Origin: JAXGPL01 sp040766985
GTDB lineage: Bacteria; Bacillota; Sulfobacillia; JAUYEG01
DNA length: 64,000 nt
NCBI GenBank assembly: GCA_040766985.1
Contig: JAXGPL010000005.1
Coordinates: forward strand, 1 to 64,000
Direction of reading: 5' to 3'
Positions 46,989 to 56,417 of the stretch are shown here, piece by piece. The notes beneath the pieces were generated by a model. That model was given only the letters and a program-made list of their open reading frames with translations, had not been told where the DNA came from and ran no database searches. Position numbers and translations under genes: made by a program. Positions within the stretch are counted from its first letter, which is position 1; every line of letters begins with the position of its first letter.

Positions 46989-47702
46989 TTGACGTTCCGC
47001 GGCATCGGGACAATCGCCAATCTTGCGACGGTGCTGGCAGGCGGGTTGGTCGGTTGGCTACTCGGAAACCGCCTGCCTCAGCGCATGGTCGACATCACAA
47101 TGCAGACTGTGGGTTTGGCGACGCTGCTGATCGGATTGCAGATGGCGTGGGAAGCCAGCTCCGGATCACGCCTCATCGCCGTGCTGATCTCGGTCGTGAT
47201 CGGCTCCTGGATCGGCGAAGCGCTGAAGCTCGACGACCGCCTCAACAGCCTGGGCGACCGCCTCAAACAGCGCTTCGGCAGGCACGGAGGCGGAGACTTC
47301 ACACGCGGATTCGTTACCGCAAGCCTGCTCTTCTGCGTGGGCCCGATGACGGTGCTCGGCGCGCTACAGGACGGCCTGCGCGGCGACCCAACGCTGCTGT
47401 TCACCAAGTCGACGCTCGACGGGATTTCGGCTATCGCGCTCACGGCAGGCCTCGGCCCCGGAGTCCTGTTGTCATCAGTCACAATCGTCGTCTACCAGGG
47501 CGGATTGACGCTCGGCGCGGGCCTTGCCCGGCAGTTCCTGACGGACCCGGTCGTCGCCCTGCTCACCGCAGCCGGCGGGTTGATGATCCTCGGCCTCGGG
47601 CTGAACATACTGCAGGTGGCGCGCCTCCGGGTCGCCAACATGCTGCCCGGCCTGGTCATCGCCACCTGCGCAGGGCTTCTGTTCGGCGGACTGCTGGCCT
47701 AG
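46989..47702 (+). CDS. DUF554 family membrane protein
   Basis: The 237-residue protein has six or seven hydrophobic segments and the features of DUF554 (YdfK-like) proteins. These include GTIANLATVLAGGLVGWLLG at the N-terminus, LISVVIGSWIGEALKLDDRL, GFVTASLLFCVGPMTVLGAL and LFTKSTLDGISAIALTAGLG. Function in the family is not established; a transport role is assumed. The TTG at 46989 follows GGAGG at a spacing of 9. It is divergent from the HMA gene and convergent with the UspA gene. Confidence 0.88.
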   Translation: MTFRGIGTIANLATVLAGGLVGWLLGNRLPQRMVDITMQTVGLATLLIGLQMAWEASSGSRLIAVLISVVIGSWIGEALKLDDRLNSLGDRLKQRFGRHGGGDFTRGFVTASLLFCVGPMTVLGALQDGLRGDPTLLFTKSTLDGISAIALTAGLGPGVLLSSVTIVVYQGGLTLGAGLARQFLTDPVVALLTAAGGLMILGLGLNILQVARLRVANMLPGLVIATCAGLLFGGLLA

Positions 47703-47706
47703 CTTT

Positions 47707-48147
47707 CTAGGGCACGACGAGCACGGGCTTCTTGCTCAGGTGCAGCACCCGGTTCGTCACGCTTCCGAGCAGCAGGCCCTCAATCTGGCTCATCCCACGG
47801 CTGCCCATCACGACCATGTCTGCTCCCTCGCCCGCCGCGACCTCGGCGATTTGCGCGCCAGGGTCGCCCTCGGCGAGCAGGCCGCGCACGTTGCAGCCTG
47901 GGAACATCGCTACGAACCGGCTGACAATGGCCTTGCCCTCTTCCCGGGCGGTTTCAAGCAGCTGTGTCATGATCTCGCCGCTGGCCATCAACCCGGCCTC
48001 GCTGGGCATCAGCCACTGGGTTAGCGGGCGTACGACATGCAGAACCACGATTTCGCATCCAGTCTGCTCGGCCAAACCAAGCAGGAATTTCGCCGCTCGC
48101 TCCGACCCCTCGGAGCCGTCGGTAGCCAACAGGGTCTTTGTCTTCAT
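47707..48147 (-). CDS. Universal stress protein (UspA family)
   Basis: The 146-residue protein is a single Usp domain. The N-terminus KTLLATDGSEGSERAAKFLL and the C-terminal ATP-binding motif MGSRGMSQIEGLLLGSVTNR with the G-x2-G-x9-G-S spacing indicate an ATP-binding type. It should act in the cytosol under energy or redox stress. The ATG at 48147 follows GGGAG at about 8 bases. It ends 4 bases from the convergent DUF554 gene. Confidence 0.92.
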   Translation of the reverse strand: MKTKTLLATDGSEGSERAAKFLLGLAEQTGCEIVVLHVVRPLTQWLMPSEAGLMASGEIMTQLLETAREEGKAIVSRFVAMFPGCNVRGLLAEGDPGAQIAEVAAGEGADMVVMGSRGMSQIEGLLLGSVTNRVLHLSKKPVLVVP

Positions 48148-48381
48148 TTGATCCGCTCCCTCTGGTGGGTATCGGCCGGGAGCGGGCCCCCGGCCCAGGC
48201 CAATCTTCCATGGATACGCCACCGTTAGCGTTTCCCCTGCGTAAGGTAGACTGACCCTCTGAACCGCCTCAACGGGGAAGAGCCTGTACGCTGGACGGGC
48301 GGAGGGCGCGCCTGGGCTGGGCGGGCGGAGGCTGGGTCTGCGCCGGGTGGGCGGCGGAGGGCGCGCCTGCGATCGAGACCG

Positions 48382-48461
48382 GGCCTCCTGGTCGCCGCAG
48401 GTCCATATCCCCTGGAAACCCGGCCTCCTGGTCGCCGCCGGTCCATATCCCCTGGAAACCC
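48382..48461. repeat. 40-bp direct repeat, two copies
   Basis: Units at 48382-48421 and 48422-48461 begin GGCCTCCTGGTCGCCGC and end CCCCTGGAAACCC, differing at one base. A third partial copy (GGCCGCCGG) follows. Confidence 0.85.
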
Positions 48462-48487
48462 GGCCGCCGGAGAACCGGGTTTCCAGG
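48451..48487. repeat. 13-bp perfect inverted repeat
   Basis: CCTGGAAACCCGG (48451-48463) is followed after 11 bases by its exact complement CCGGGTTTCCAGG (48475-48487). The left arm is the end of the second 40-bp repeat copy. It can form a stable hairpin but lacks a following T-tract. Confidence 0.8.
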
Positions 48488-48611
48488 AATGCGGATCTCA
48501 AACGTCCTTGACAGGGCTTCGTGGACCCGGAACGACCCAATTCCGCGAAATGCGGGCTCGCCGCGACCGCATCGCGCCCAGATTAGGACTTCAAACGCCC
48601 ACCTTACTCTC

Positions 48612-48763
48612 TGCTCCCCGCTCCCGATCCCCGCTCCCGATCCCCGCTCCCGCTTCCCACTCCCGCTCCCGCTTCCTCCCACTCCCGCTCCCGCTCCTGC
48701 TCCCACTCCCGCTCCTGCTCCCGCTCCCGCTCCCGCTCCCCCCACCCCCTCGCCGCCGCCCGC
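48612..48763. repeat. Homopyrimidine CTCCCG-type tandem tract
   Basis: About 150 bases consist almost wholly of C and T in units such as CGCTCC, CCCACT and CCGATC, with G only as part of CCG steps. The minus strand is correspondingly G/A-rich with many GGGAG runs, so triplex or G-quadruplex formation is conceivable. Confidence 0.8.
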
Positions 48764-48836
48764 CGCGCTGCCCGGTCGCCAGCCCGCGCCTGTCAAGCAG
48801 GACGGACCGGGGTATCCGGCGAACCGCTGGACTTGT

Positions 48837-48915
48837 TTTTGCGTTAACGGCCTATGCTCTATGCTAGCTGCTGGCGACCAGCGGCTGGCGAGCAGCAGCA
48901 CCGATGCGGAGGATC
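48837..48915 (+). promoter_or_regulatory. Possible promoter and hairpin leader of the GlmL-type operon
   Basis: TATGCT occurs twice (48853 and 48860); TTTTGC at 48837 lies 17 bases before the second. GCTGCT and AGCAGC arms surrounding GGCGACCAGCGGCTGGCG can fold into a leader hairpin ending about 20 bases before the start codon. The -35 match is weak. Confidence 0.35.
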
Positions 48916-48921
48916 GCGCGA

Positions 48922-50821
48922 TTGGCAGACCTGATACTCTTGACCGATGTGGGCAGTACCACGACCAAAGCAGTTCTGCTCGCCCCGAACGGCGCAGGGC
49001 CGCTACCGCCTGGCTGGGCGGGCGGACGCGGCGACAACTGTCGAGGCCCCGGACGAGAACGTCGTCGTCGGTGTCAGGCGCGCAATCGCCGAGTTGGGCC
49101 GGCGGGCGGGCACAGGCCTCGGGGCAGACGACACGGGCGGAAGCGGCAGGTTCGGGCTGGATCGCGAAAAGGTAGACATCTACCTCTCTACAAGCAGCGC
49201 GGGCGGCGGACTGCAGGTCATGGTCTGTGGCGTCATGAGGCAACTGACGGCGAAGTCGGCGGAGCAGGCCGCGCTGGGCGCCGGGGCGATCGTCCTCGAC
49301 GTCCTGGCGGTGGACGACGAACGCACCCCGCTGCAACGGTTCAGGGCGATCTCGGCGGCGCGGCCGGACATGGTCCTGGTCGCCGGTGGTATGGAGGGCG
49401 GCACGCCCCGCTTCGTCCTCGAAACCTGCGACTTCCTCAACCTTTCGGAGATGCGCCCGCGCTTTGGAGACGGTTACCGGCTGCCAATCGTATTCGCCGG
49501 GGCCGAGAACGTCCGCGAACTAGTCGCCGAAATGCTCAGCAGGCGTTACGATGTCTTGCTGGCCCCGAACCTGCGGCCGGATGTTTCCCGGGAAAACCTG
49601 GAGCCCGTTCGCCAAGCCATTGTTGAGATTTTCGAGAGCCATGTCATGAAGCAGGCCCCCGGCTACGAGGAGCTTCTGACATGGGTCGACGGCCCCGTGC
49701 TTCCCACCCCCGTCGCCGTGGGCAAGATCCTGGGCCTGCTCAGCGAACGTGAGGGTAAGAACATCCTGTGCATGGACCTCGGCGGCGCAACGACCGACGT
49801 GTTTTCGTTCGTTGACCGCCGGTTCACGCGCAGCGTCAGCGCCAACCTCGGCGTAAGCTACAGCGCGACCAATGTCATGGCTCAGGCGGGCGCCGCGCGA
49901 ATTGCGTCTTGGCTCCCGTTCGAGGTTTCCGAGAACGACCTGCGGGACCAGATCGGCGCCAAGACGCTGCACCCAACGACGATCCCGGAAACCCTCGAAG
50001 AGCTGTTTGTCGAACAGGCTCTCGCCACCGAGGCCATACGCCTTGCCGTGGACCAGCACCTTACCGTTTACCAACCGGAAACCGGTCCCCGCGAGCTCGA
50101 ATTCGGGCGGCAACAACTGAGGCTGATCAGGGAGGACGGCCGGCAGGCTGCCACGCTCGCCGACCTCGACGCGCGGGTGATCATCGGCAGCGGCGGGCTG
50201 CTGGCCAGCGCCCCGCTGCGCGCCCAGGCGGCGATGGTCCTGCTCAACTCGTGCCGCGCCCCGGGGGTGAACACACTCTTCGTGGACTCCGTTTTCATGC
50301 TCCCTCACCTCGGCATACTCAGCGACACCCAGCCCGACATCGCCGCGGAGGTCCTATACGCGGACTGCCTGATCCCCCTTGGGACCGCGGTGCAGGTCAA
50401 GCCGGCGCAGCAACGGCGCTCGCTGCTGGGGCGGACGACCGGGGGCGCCGGGAGGGGCGAAGTGACCGCCATGCTGGCGGCGGAAGGCGGCGCGAGCGCC
50501 GAAATCCGTATCGGCCCCGACGCCCTGGGCGTCCTACCGCTCGCGCGGGGACTGACCGGCGAGCTTACCGTGTGCCCCCACGGCGGCCAGGATTTCGGGG
50601 CAGGTCCCGGGGTAGCGTTCACGGCCAAGGTCAGCGGCGGCGAGGTCGGCGTGATCGTCGACAACCGCCCTGATCCGTCGGCGAACGGTGGCGCCGCCGG
50701 CGCCTGGCCCGGCCCCGCCCGCGCCGAAGCCGTCCGCGGGTGGCTCAAGGCCTTGGGTGCATGGCCGGAGGGCTTCGAACCGGACCCTGCGGGACTGGCG
50801 TGTGGGGAGGTGGCGCAGTGA
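48922..50821 (+). CDS. GlmL/MutL-type ASKHA ATPase, frame-broken near its N-terminus
   Basis: The product, about 633 residues, is of the MutL/GlmL family, proteins linked to B12-dependent glutamate mutases with an actin/Hsp70-type ATPase fold. ATP motifs are LTDVGSTTTKAVLL (phosphate 1), NILCMDLGGATTDVFSFV (phosphate 2) and ARVIIGSGGLLAS (adenosine). It is longer than typical GlmL. A break near 49000 separates the first motif from the rest. The TTG at 48922 has GGAGGA at about 9 bases. No glmE, glmS or other B12 mutase gene is near. It heads a four-gene operon, with the next start overlapping its stop. Confidence 0.8.
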
Positions 50822-52304
50822 TGGCGGGAGAGCCTGCGAAAGCAAGGGGCGAGACAGTGAAGCCGGCTCCGGGCCCGATATCGTTCACGCGCCGCCTGTC
50901 TGTCGACGGCCATCCTCTGGTTGAGGTCGGACAATGGGTCGAGGCCGACACCGCCCTGCTCGCAATGGACACCTTTCCGGGCAGGGTGCTGCGAAACCAG
51001 GTGGCGCGCGAACTGCGGATCGACCCCGCGGCCACGGAAGACGCAGTCGTGCCGGGGCCCGGGCAGATGGTCGGGGAGGGCGATATCCTGGCGCGAAGCA
51101 GCGTTCTGGAGCCACCGCATCGCCCGGAGCATACATGAAGGAAGCGTCGCGGGGTCTCGCCCTCGCTGGGCGTCGTCTACATGCGGGAGCACATCCCCAC
51201 CCAAGTCGCCGAGACGGTCCGCATCGACGTGATCGACCAGCTCAAGGGCGACAAGAACCAGTTCTACTCCTACCTCAAGGTCAAAGAGGGCGACAAAGTT
51301 GAGAAGGGCCAGCTAATCGCCACGGCGCACGATGGCCGCAACTACCGCAACATCTTCTCCCCCGTCTTCGGAACGGTAGTCAACGTGGTGCCGCTGCTCG
51401 GAGCCTTGAGCATCGTGCCGGATCAGGTTTCTTCGGTTGTTACCGCGCACATCCCCGGACTGGTCAAAGCCATCCGGCGCGGCCGCGAAGTCGATCTTGT
51501 GGGGTACGGCGTGGTCTTCAGCGGACTCGTCGGGCTGGGCGGCGAATCGCGCGGGACGCTGTGTATCGCCGGAAACACAACCGAGCCGTGGCGTCCGGAC
51601 CCAGAAGCCGGCGAACTCGGCGGCAGGGTCCTGGTCGCCGGCCACGTCGATGAAACCTCCTCCGCGAGGCCGCCGTACGAGGGGCCGCCGGCGTCATCGC
51701 CGGCCGTGCGCACGAGCGGGACATCTGCGGGTTTCTGGGCGCGGAACTGGGTGTCATTGCGACAGGCGACGAGGAAATCCCCCTGGTTCTGATCCTGACC
51801 GGAGGGTTCGGCCGCGGCCCGATCAACCCCCGGTTGTGGAGCACGCTGACGGCGCTTGAGGGCAAGCTGGCATCCCTCAGTGGGACCACGCACATCCGGG
51901 CCGGAGTAATCCGGCCGCGGATGGTGGTTTCGATGGCGCCGCCCGCCGGTTTCGCAGATGGTATGAACGGAAAGGCTCCTGCCGGCAGCGGAACCGCACA
52001 TATCGGCCTCGTTGAAATCCCAACCGGGTTGGAGGTGGGCCTGCGCGCCCGGGTGTTGCGTGGCCGTTACGCGGGTCGTTCGGGCCTGATCGTCGAGTTG
52101 CCGCCGATGGCGCAGCCGGTGGCGACAGGTGCCGCTGTTCTCGTCGCCCGGGTTTGTCTGGATGTCCCGCCGACCGGTGGGATCCGCGGTGGCGCGTGCA
52201 CGGGCAGCGGCGCGCCCCGCGCTGCGGATGCCCGTGAGGCGGAGGTTGTGACCGTGCCCCAAGCAAATCTCAAGCTGGAAGGGGGCGAGCCCGGCGCTGC
52301 GTGA
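50821..52304 (+). CDS. Conserved protein with lipoyl-like barrels and a KOW-like motif, frame-broken
   Basis: The repaired protein is about 490 residues. The N-terminus resembles a biotinyl/lipoyl-type barrel: VEVGQWVEADTALLAMDTFP and MVGEGDILARS. A second barrel-like part reads VAETVRIDVIDQLKGDKNQF, VKEGDKVEKGQLIATA and SPVFGTVVNVVP. The centre has GGRVLVAGHVDETS, then AAGVIAGRAHERDICGFLG and GGFGRGPINPRLWSTL. The C-terminus has a KOW-like VLRGRYAGRSGLIVELP and ends VVTVPQANLKLEG. There is no Lys in a clear attachment site. Breaks lie near 51120 and 51660. ATG overlaps the upstream stop (TGATG). It probably works with the GlmL-type ATPase; function unknown. Confidence 0.65.
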
Positions 52305-52365
52305 CCGCCTGCTGGCCCACCTCAACCTTCGCGACCAGGCGAGACCGGGACGCGAGGAAATTGAG

Positions 52366-53379
52366 TTGTTCATCGACGCGGATGACATAGCGGCGTTGTG
52401 GGATCGGTTTCCAGGACTGGACCCTGCCGCGAGCCGTGACGGACTGCCGCACAATCTGCTGATCCTCCTGCCGCGGCACCTTGAGGCAATCGCAGAGCGC
52501 CTCGAGGGGGCAGCGCGGCATGTCGCCGATGCGGCCGCGCCCCCGCTCGCCGGGCTCAAGGAGGCATGGGACGGCCAAAGCCGGCCCGTTTCGTGGCCTG
52601 CCGTCGGCGAAGTGCTCGCCGCCGCGATCGGGCTGGGTTGCGCCGTGCCGCGACAGGTCGCATGGCGCGCGCCCGCAGCCTTTGCGGTCGATTGGGCCGG
52701 CAGCGGCAGAGGCGGAGGAGGCGAGGGCGCCCTTGGCAGCGGCGGGAGCCCGGCGTTCTTGCGGCTTCGGTTCCTGCCCGGGTCCGGCGCGGCAGGACTT
52801 GCACTGCTCAGCTCGCGACGCTGGACTGGAGCGCCGGCACTGGCCGCGCACGCCAGCCTGGCGGAATGGGGACAGACGTTCGCCGGCTACGCAGGCAAGG
52901 ACGAGGAAATCATCGCCTACGGCCTGGCCGGCCTGGCCTTGACTGCAGCGGGAGTATTGCGGCGACAGGGAATCTCGTTCCAGGTCAGGCACTTCCTCAA
53001 CGTCCCCGTCCTGTCGGTACACGATCTTCAACCTATCGAAACCCGGTGGCGCGCGTTCGTCGCCGCAACCGCGGCTGCGGTAGATCAGGTCCAGGATCAA
53101 CTTGAAGGGGCCGCGGCCGAAGCCCTGGGATGCGACGGGGATAGCAGCGGACGCCCAGCGCCGGACGGGGACCCCCTGCCTTGCGATCTCCTGGACGCTG
53201 CTTATTTCACGCTGGCGGATATGGTTTACGAGCGGTGGCTTGCCGCGGGCCTGTTAGGTCAGGCCGCAAAGTCGCGCAACCTCAAGATCCGGGCAGCGGT
53301 CATCGAGCGGCCGGGGGACGTTTGGCGATGGCTGGCCTTGGCAGACGAACTCCGTACGGGTTATTCTATAGATGTATAG
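52366..53379 (+). CDS. Unknown protein of the GlmL-type operon
   Basis: I do not recognise this 337-residue protein. It starts FIDADDIAALWDRFPGLDP, has LPHNLLILLPRHLEAIAERL and a Gly-rich low-complexity loop near residue 110. An alpha-helical region, TFAGYAGKDEEIIAYGLAGL, follows, and the end is AYFTLADMVYERWLAAGLL. There are no membrane segments or known catalytic motifs. The TTG at 52366 has CGAGGAAA upstream. The frame is open upstream through ALRDRLLAHLNLRDQARPG, which looks protein-like, so the true start may overlap the previous gene. It lies 61 bases after that gene. Confidence 0.6.
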   Translation: MFIDADDIAALWDRFPGLDPAASRDGLPHNLLILLPRHLEAIAERLEGAARHVADAAAPPLAGLKEAWDGQSRPVSWPAVGEVLAAAIGLGCAVPRQVAWRAPAAFAVDWAGSGRGGGGEGALGSGGSPAFLRLRFLPGSGAAGLALLSSRRWTGAPALAAHASLAEWGQTFAGYAGKDEEIIAYGLAGLALTAAGVLRRQGISFQVRHFLNVPVLSVHDLQPIETRWRAFVAATAAAVDQVQDQLEGAAAEALGCDGDSSGRPAPDGDPLPCDLLDAAYFTLADMVYERWLAAGLLGQAAKSRNLKIRAAVIERPGDVWRWLALADELRTGYSIDV

Positions 53380-53441
53380 CTTAGTCTATAGACCGCAAGG
53401 CTCCCGACGGGACCAGACTACCTGTCAAGGGGTGGTTGAAT

Positions 53442-53966
53442 GTGTCGGCGAAGGAGAAGAAGCCGCCGATCCGCACGATGCCGGAGTCCGCATTCTTCGA
53501 AGACAAGGGCCAGATCGCCGGCGACAAACGGCGCTGGCGGCCGGTCCCTGCCATCATCGCCGCATGCTGCATTCTTGCGGTCTTCGTGGGGCTCGGGTAC
53601 GCGAGCACCTACTCAGTAGCCGGCGACGACATCACGCAGACCATCAGCGGCCTGACGCAGGTTCCCCCTCCCCTGCTCGTCCTCTCCCAATGGCGGCCGA
53701 ACGGCCGGCAGCTGGTGGTGATGCCGGCAGACCCGGGGCCCCTGCCGACGGTCGAGCAGTGGGTCATTACCGGCGACGGTGAGGCGACGTTAGTCGGAAA
53801 GCTGCTCGGCGATCCCCGCCCATCGCAACGAGTCAGCAGGGCGATCGGGTACGGGGGAGCAGTCCTGACCGGGATTGCGCTTGTCGGGATGGTCGTGTCG
53901 AGGCGCGGCCTCCGCCCACCGCGCCGGAAGGGGCGTTACGTACCCCCCGAGTTCAGGCAGGACTAG
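53442..53966 (+). CDS. Membrane protein with two transmembrane segments, GlmL-type operon
   Basis: The 174-residue protein has a charged N-terminus with SAKEKKPPIRTMPESAFFED, then a membrane segment VPAIIAACCILAVFVGLGYA. A roughly 75-residue probably extracytoplasmic stretch follows, then a second segment GYGGAVLTGIALVGMVVS. The basic tail is RRGLRPPRRKGRYVPPEFRQ. I recognise no family. The GTG at 53442 has GGGGTGG at about 7 bases; a TTG at 53436 is an alternative. As the last operon gene it may anchor the partner proteins at the membrane. Confidence 0.6.
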   Translation: MSAKEKKPPIRTMPESAFFEDKGQIAGDKRRWRPVPAIIAACCILAVFVGLGYASTYSVAGDDITQTISGLTQVPPPLLVLSQWRPNGRQLVVMPADPGPLPTVEQWVITGDGEATLVGKLLGDPRPSQRVSRAIGYGGAVLTGIALVGMVVSRRGLRPPRRKGRYVPPEFRQD

Positions 53967-53977
53967 CTTCGCGCGGG

Positions 53978-55002
53978 TCAGGCGAGGTTCCGGTCGACGA
54001 ACAAGCCGTCGCGGACAATGGTCGTGCCGCCGATGCTGATCGTCGGCTCGCGGAGGCAGAGGTCGCTGTGGAACGGCCCCGCGAGGGCGCCTCCGAAAGC
54101 GGTGTTCGCTCCCAGGCCGAAGTGGCACGATCCCATGACCGTCTCGTCCTCCATGATGCAGCCCGAAAAACGCGACGCCGCATTGGTGCCAACGCCGAAC
54201 TCGCCGATCTGAAGCGCGCCCGGCCAATCCTCAGCTGCCGCGCGCAGTTCCGTGAGGTACTGGTCAAGCACGGGATCCGGTCTGGCCCTGCTATCCTGTG
54301 GGCGTCCGCTCCGCGCAATGCCCACGATCGAGCCTCCGCGCACCTCCAGCACCAAATCTTCGCTGATTGGGCCGCGGTGCACCGCCCAGTCGACGACGAT
54401 CCTGCCCTCCGCGCTGCCCTCCTTGACCGCCGCGGTCACCTCGCCCGGTATGCCGAACATGAACTTGTCAGGGCTGCGGGCCGAGAAGGAGTGTGCGACG
54501 AACGGTCGCGCCGCGAAGCGAAGGTCCGTCCCGCCCGGAGCGGTCACCCGAACGAGTGCAGCGTCTCGCAAGGTGACCATAAGGCGGTCGTGGAACGCGA
54601 CGTGCACGCGGTACGGCATGCTTCCGGCGCGGTGAAGGGCTTCAGCGGGCATCGGCGGGAGAAAGATCCCCCGGCAACGCCACTTCGGGCCACCAGGCAG
54701 AGCAACCTCGCGCCGCAGCGCGGGATTTGTCCACTCCCTGGCTGACGGCGCGATGACGACCGCGTCCTTGTCACCGAGCCCGGCAAGGGCCCGGCCGTCG
54801 GCGGGCCGCACTTCAAAGGAGGCTCCGGTTTCCATGGCCGCACCGCGGAGCAAGCCGGCCACATCCTCCTCCGGCCTGCCCGTGATCGCTACCAACCGCT
54901 CACCAGGCCGCAGGGCAAGGCAGTGTTCGACGATATTGTGGACGAAGGCTTCGCCGGGCCCTTTTGAAGGCCTGCCACTGCCTCCGCAGCCAGATCAGCC
55001 AA
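53978..55002 (-). CDS. M29-type aminopeptidase, N-terminus frame-broken
   Basis: The protein, about 340 residues, resembles M29 thermophilic aminopeptidases, which remove N-terminal residues using two metals. The C-terminal part carries EFGVGTNAASRFSGCIMEDE, VMGSCHFGLGANTAFGG, the His-x-Asp of PFHSDLCLREP, and TIVRDGLFVDRNL. Upstream, AFVHNIVEHCLALRPGERLV and a preceding helix ELADLAAEAVAGLQKGPG belong to the N-terminus; the latter is in another frame, with a break near 54960. The TTG at 55002 is the likely start and overlaps the Mug-like gene. A shorter form from TTG at 54895 would miss the first helices. Confidence 0.75.
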
Positions 55003-55533
55003 CTCCTCATCACCGCAAGCTTGTCGGCGTATGGGATGGTGCTCTGCCGCTCGGCGATGGAGCGACGAAATCCACGGCTCCCGGGAAGACGGAGTACGGC
55101 TGCCGGCCGTATTCCAGTTCGGCTGACCTGGCGCCCCTTAGCGCAGCGTAGATCCCTTGCCGAGGCAACAGATGATCCGCGGGCCACAGACCTCGACCTT
55201 GCGCTTGAGTTCGGTTGCGCCCTCGCGGTACTCGTGGGCGCGCAGTTCGCTCGCCTGCGGTGTCGTACGCGTGACGATGTTGGTGATGCCATAGCCCCCA
55301 GCCAGGACCAGGCGGTCCTCGTCGGGATGGAGGAGTTGATGTGTCAGGCCGCTTTCGTGCAGGAGGGCCAGAACCGGCTTGCGGCCCGCGAAATGTCGCC
55401 CTGTGAGGCCTGACCTATGGCCGGGATTGAAGCCGACGAAAAGGACGGTGAGGTTGGGTCCGAGCACGTCGCGCGTGCCGGTATACGCCCGGCCCCCGTC
55501 CGGGGTTCCCCCTGCCGCGCCTCTCGTCGCCAC
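54900..55533 (-). CDS. mug: Mismatch-specific uracil-DNA glycosylase (Mug/TDG type), frame-broken
   Basis: Mug removes uracil and ethenocytosine from mispairs in base-excision repair. The catalytic segment is VLFVGFNPGHRSGLTGRHFA. It is followed by LTHQLLHPDEDRLVLAGGYG, ITNIVTRTTPQASEL and CCLGKG. After a frame change near 55160 it reads IYAALRGARSAELEYGRQP and FVAPSPSG, the substrate-reading loop. After another near 55045 it reads STIPYADKLAVMRSW. The active-site Asn of GxNPG is retained. The GTG at 55533 begins 5 bases after the creatininase-family stop. The end overlaps the M29 gene. Confidence 0.78.
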
Positions 55534-55537
55534 CCCT

Positions 55538-56383
55538 CTAGCCCAACTCCTCCCACTTACCGTCGATGCGGTCGGCGAGCATGTCCGCGAGGACCTCGAA
55601 GACCACCCTGCCCTGTTCGGCCGATGCCTTGCGGGGATCGCCCCAACTGCCATGCGCGGAGTAGCGGGGCAGGTCAAACGTCACGATCCAGGTGTAGGGG
55701 TCGCGCGTCCGCTTCACATACTCCCCGATCCCCGTGGCCGCAGGGGGCGCTTGATCCAGGTGGACGAGCCTCTCGTCGCGGGCCATGGCCGCGGAGGTCT
55801 CCCTGCTCGCCGCCGTGGGCTTCCCAGATGCCCCCTCGAACTTGACGCCGAGAGATGCCTCGACGCGCGCCCTGAAGTCAGGGGCCGTCTGAAGGGCCAG
55901 CAAGTTGAGGACCATGACCTGCAAAAGGTTGCCGTGACGGGCCTTGAGTTCGCGTGCGGCGACGTCGATTGCAGTGCGATTTCCGCCATGCCCGGAGAAC
56001 AACACAAACCGTCGAAACCCTTGACCAGTCAACGACTCCACCACTTCGCACAGGACCTGCACGAGCGTATCGATAGACAGGCTGATCGACCCGGCGAACG
56101 TCAGGTGTTGATGGGAAAAGCTGAACGGCAGCGATGGCGCCACCAGGGCGTCGATCTTGGCCGCCAACCTGATGGCCACTTCTTCGGCCACAATGGTGTC
56201 GGTCGACATGGGAGCGTGAGGTCCGTGGTTCTCGTTGGCTCCCACGGGGACAATGACGGTGTCAACTCCGCGCGTCATCTCCGCACGCACGGCGGCAGTC
56301 GTCATTAGCGGGATATACCGGTCATACGCCGCGTCGGCCAACCGCCGCGGGTCCAGCGGGCCGGCGAAATGCTCTGAAGTCAG
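55538..56383 (-). CDS. Creatininase family protein
   Basis: The 281-residue protein is a creatininase-family amidohydrolase; relatives include creatinine amidohydrolase and enzymes of cofactor synthesis. The metal-binding motifs are VPVGANENHGPHAPMSTDT, SHQHLTFAGSISL, VLFSGHGGNRTAID and YSAHGSWGDPRKAS. There is no signal peptide. A TTG at 56341 is in frame, but a CTG at 56383 lies 6 bases after GGGAGGAG and keeps LTSEHFAGPLDPRRLAD, so I choose it with some doubt. Physiological substrate unknown. It may share a transcript with mug and the M29 gene. Confidence 0.85.
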   Translation of the reverse strand: MTSEHFAGPLDPRRLADAAYDRYIPLMTTAAVRAEMTRGVDTVIVPVGANENHGPHAPMSTDTIVAEEVAIRLAAKIDALVAPSLPFSFSHQHLTFAGSISLSIDTLVQVLCEVVESLTGQGFRRFVLFSGHGGNRTAIDVAARELKARHGNLLQVMVLNLLALQTAPDFRARVEASLGVKFEGASGKPTAASRETSAAMARDERLVHLDQAPPAATGIGEYVKRTRDPYTWIVTFDLPRYSAHGSWGDPRKASAEQGRVVFEVLADMLADRIDGKWEELG

Positions 56384-56417
56384 GGGGATCTCCTCCCTAT
56401 TGCATGCTCATCACCAA

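Larger units (their letters stand above)
48148..48921. other. Gene-free region with repeats and a homopyrimidine tract
   Basis: This 774-base gap between the UspA gene and the GlmL-type operon holds a 40-bp direct repeat, a 13-bp inverted repeat, a pyrimidine-rich tract and a likely leader and promoter region, each listed separately. Open frames that cross it on either strand translate to Gly-Ala-Gly or Pro-Ala runs and are not credible genes. Confidence 0.6.

Noticed and set aside
48269..49336. 355-codon minus-strand open frame across the pyrimidine tract
   Set aside because: Its translation is a Gly-Ala-Gly-Val run from the repeat and it overlaps the GlmL-type gene antisense. It is a composition artefact.
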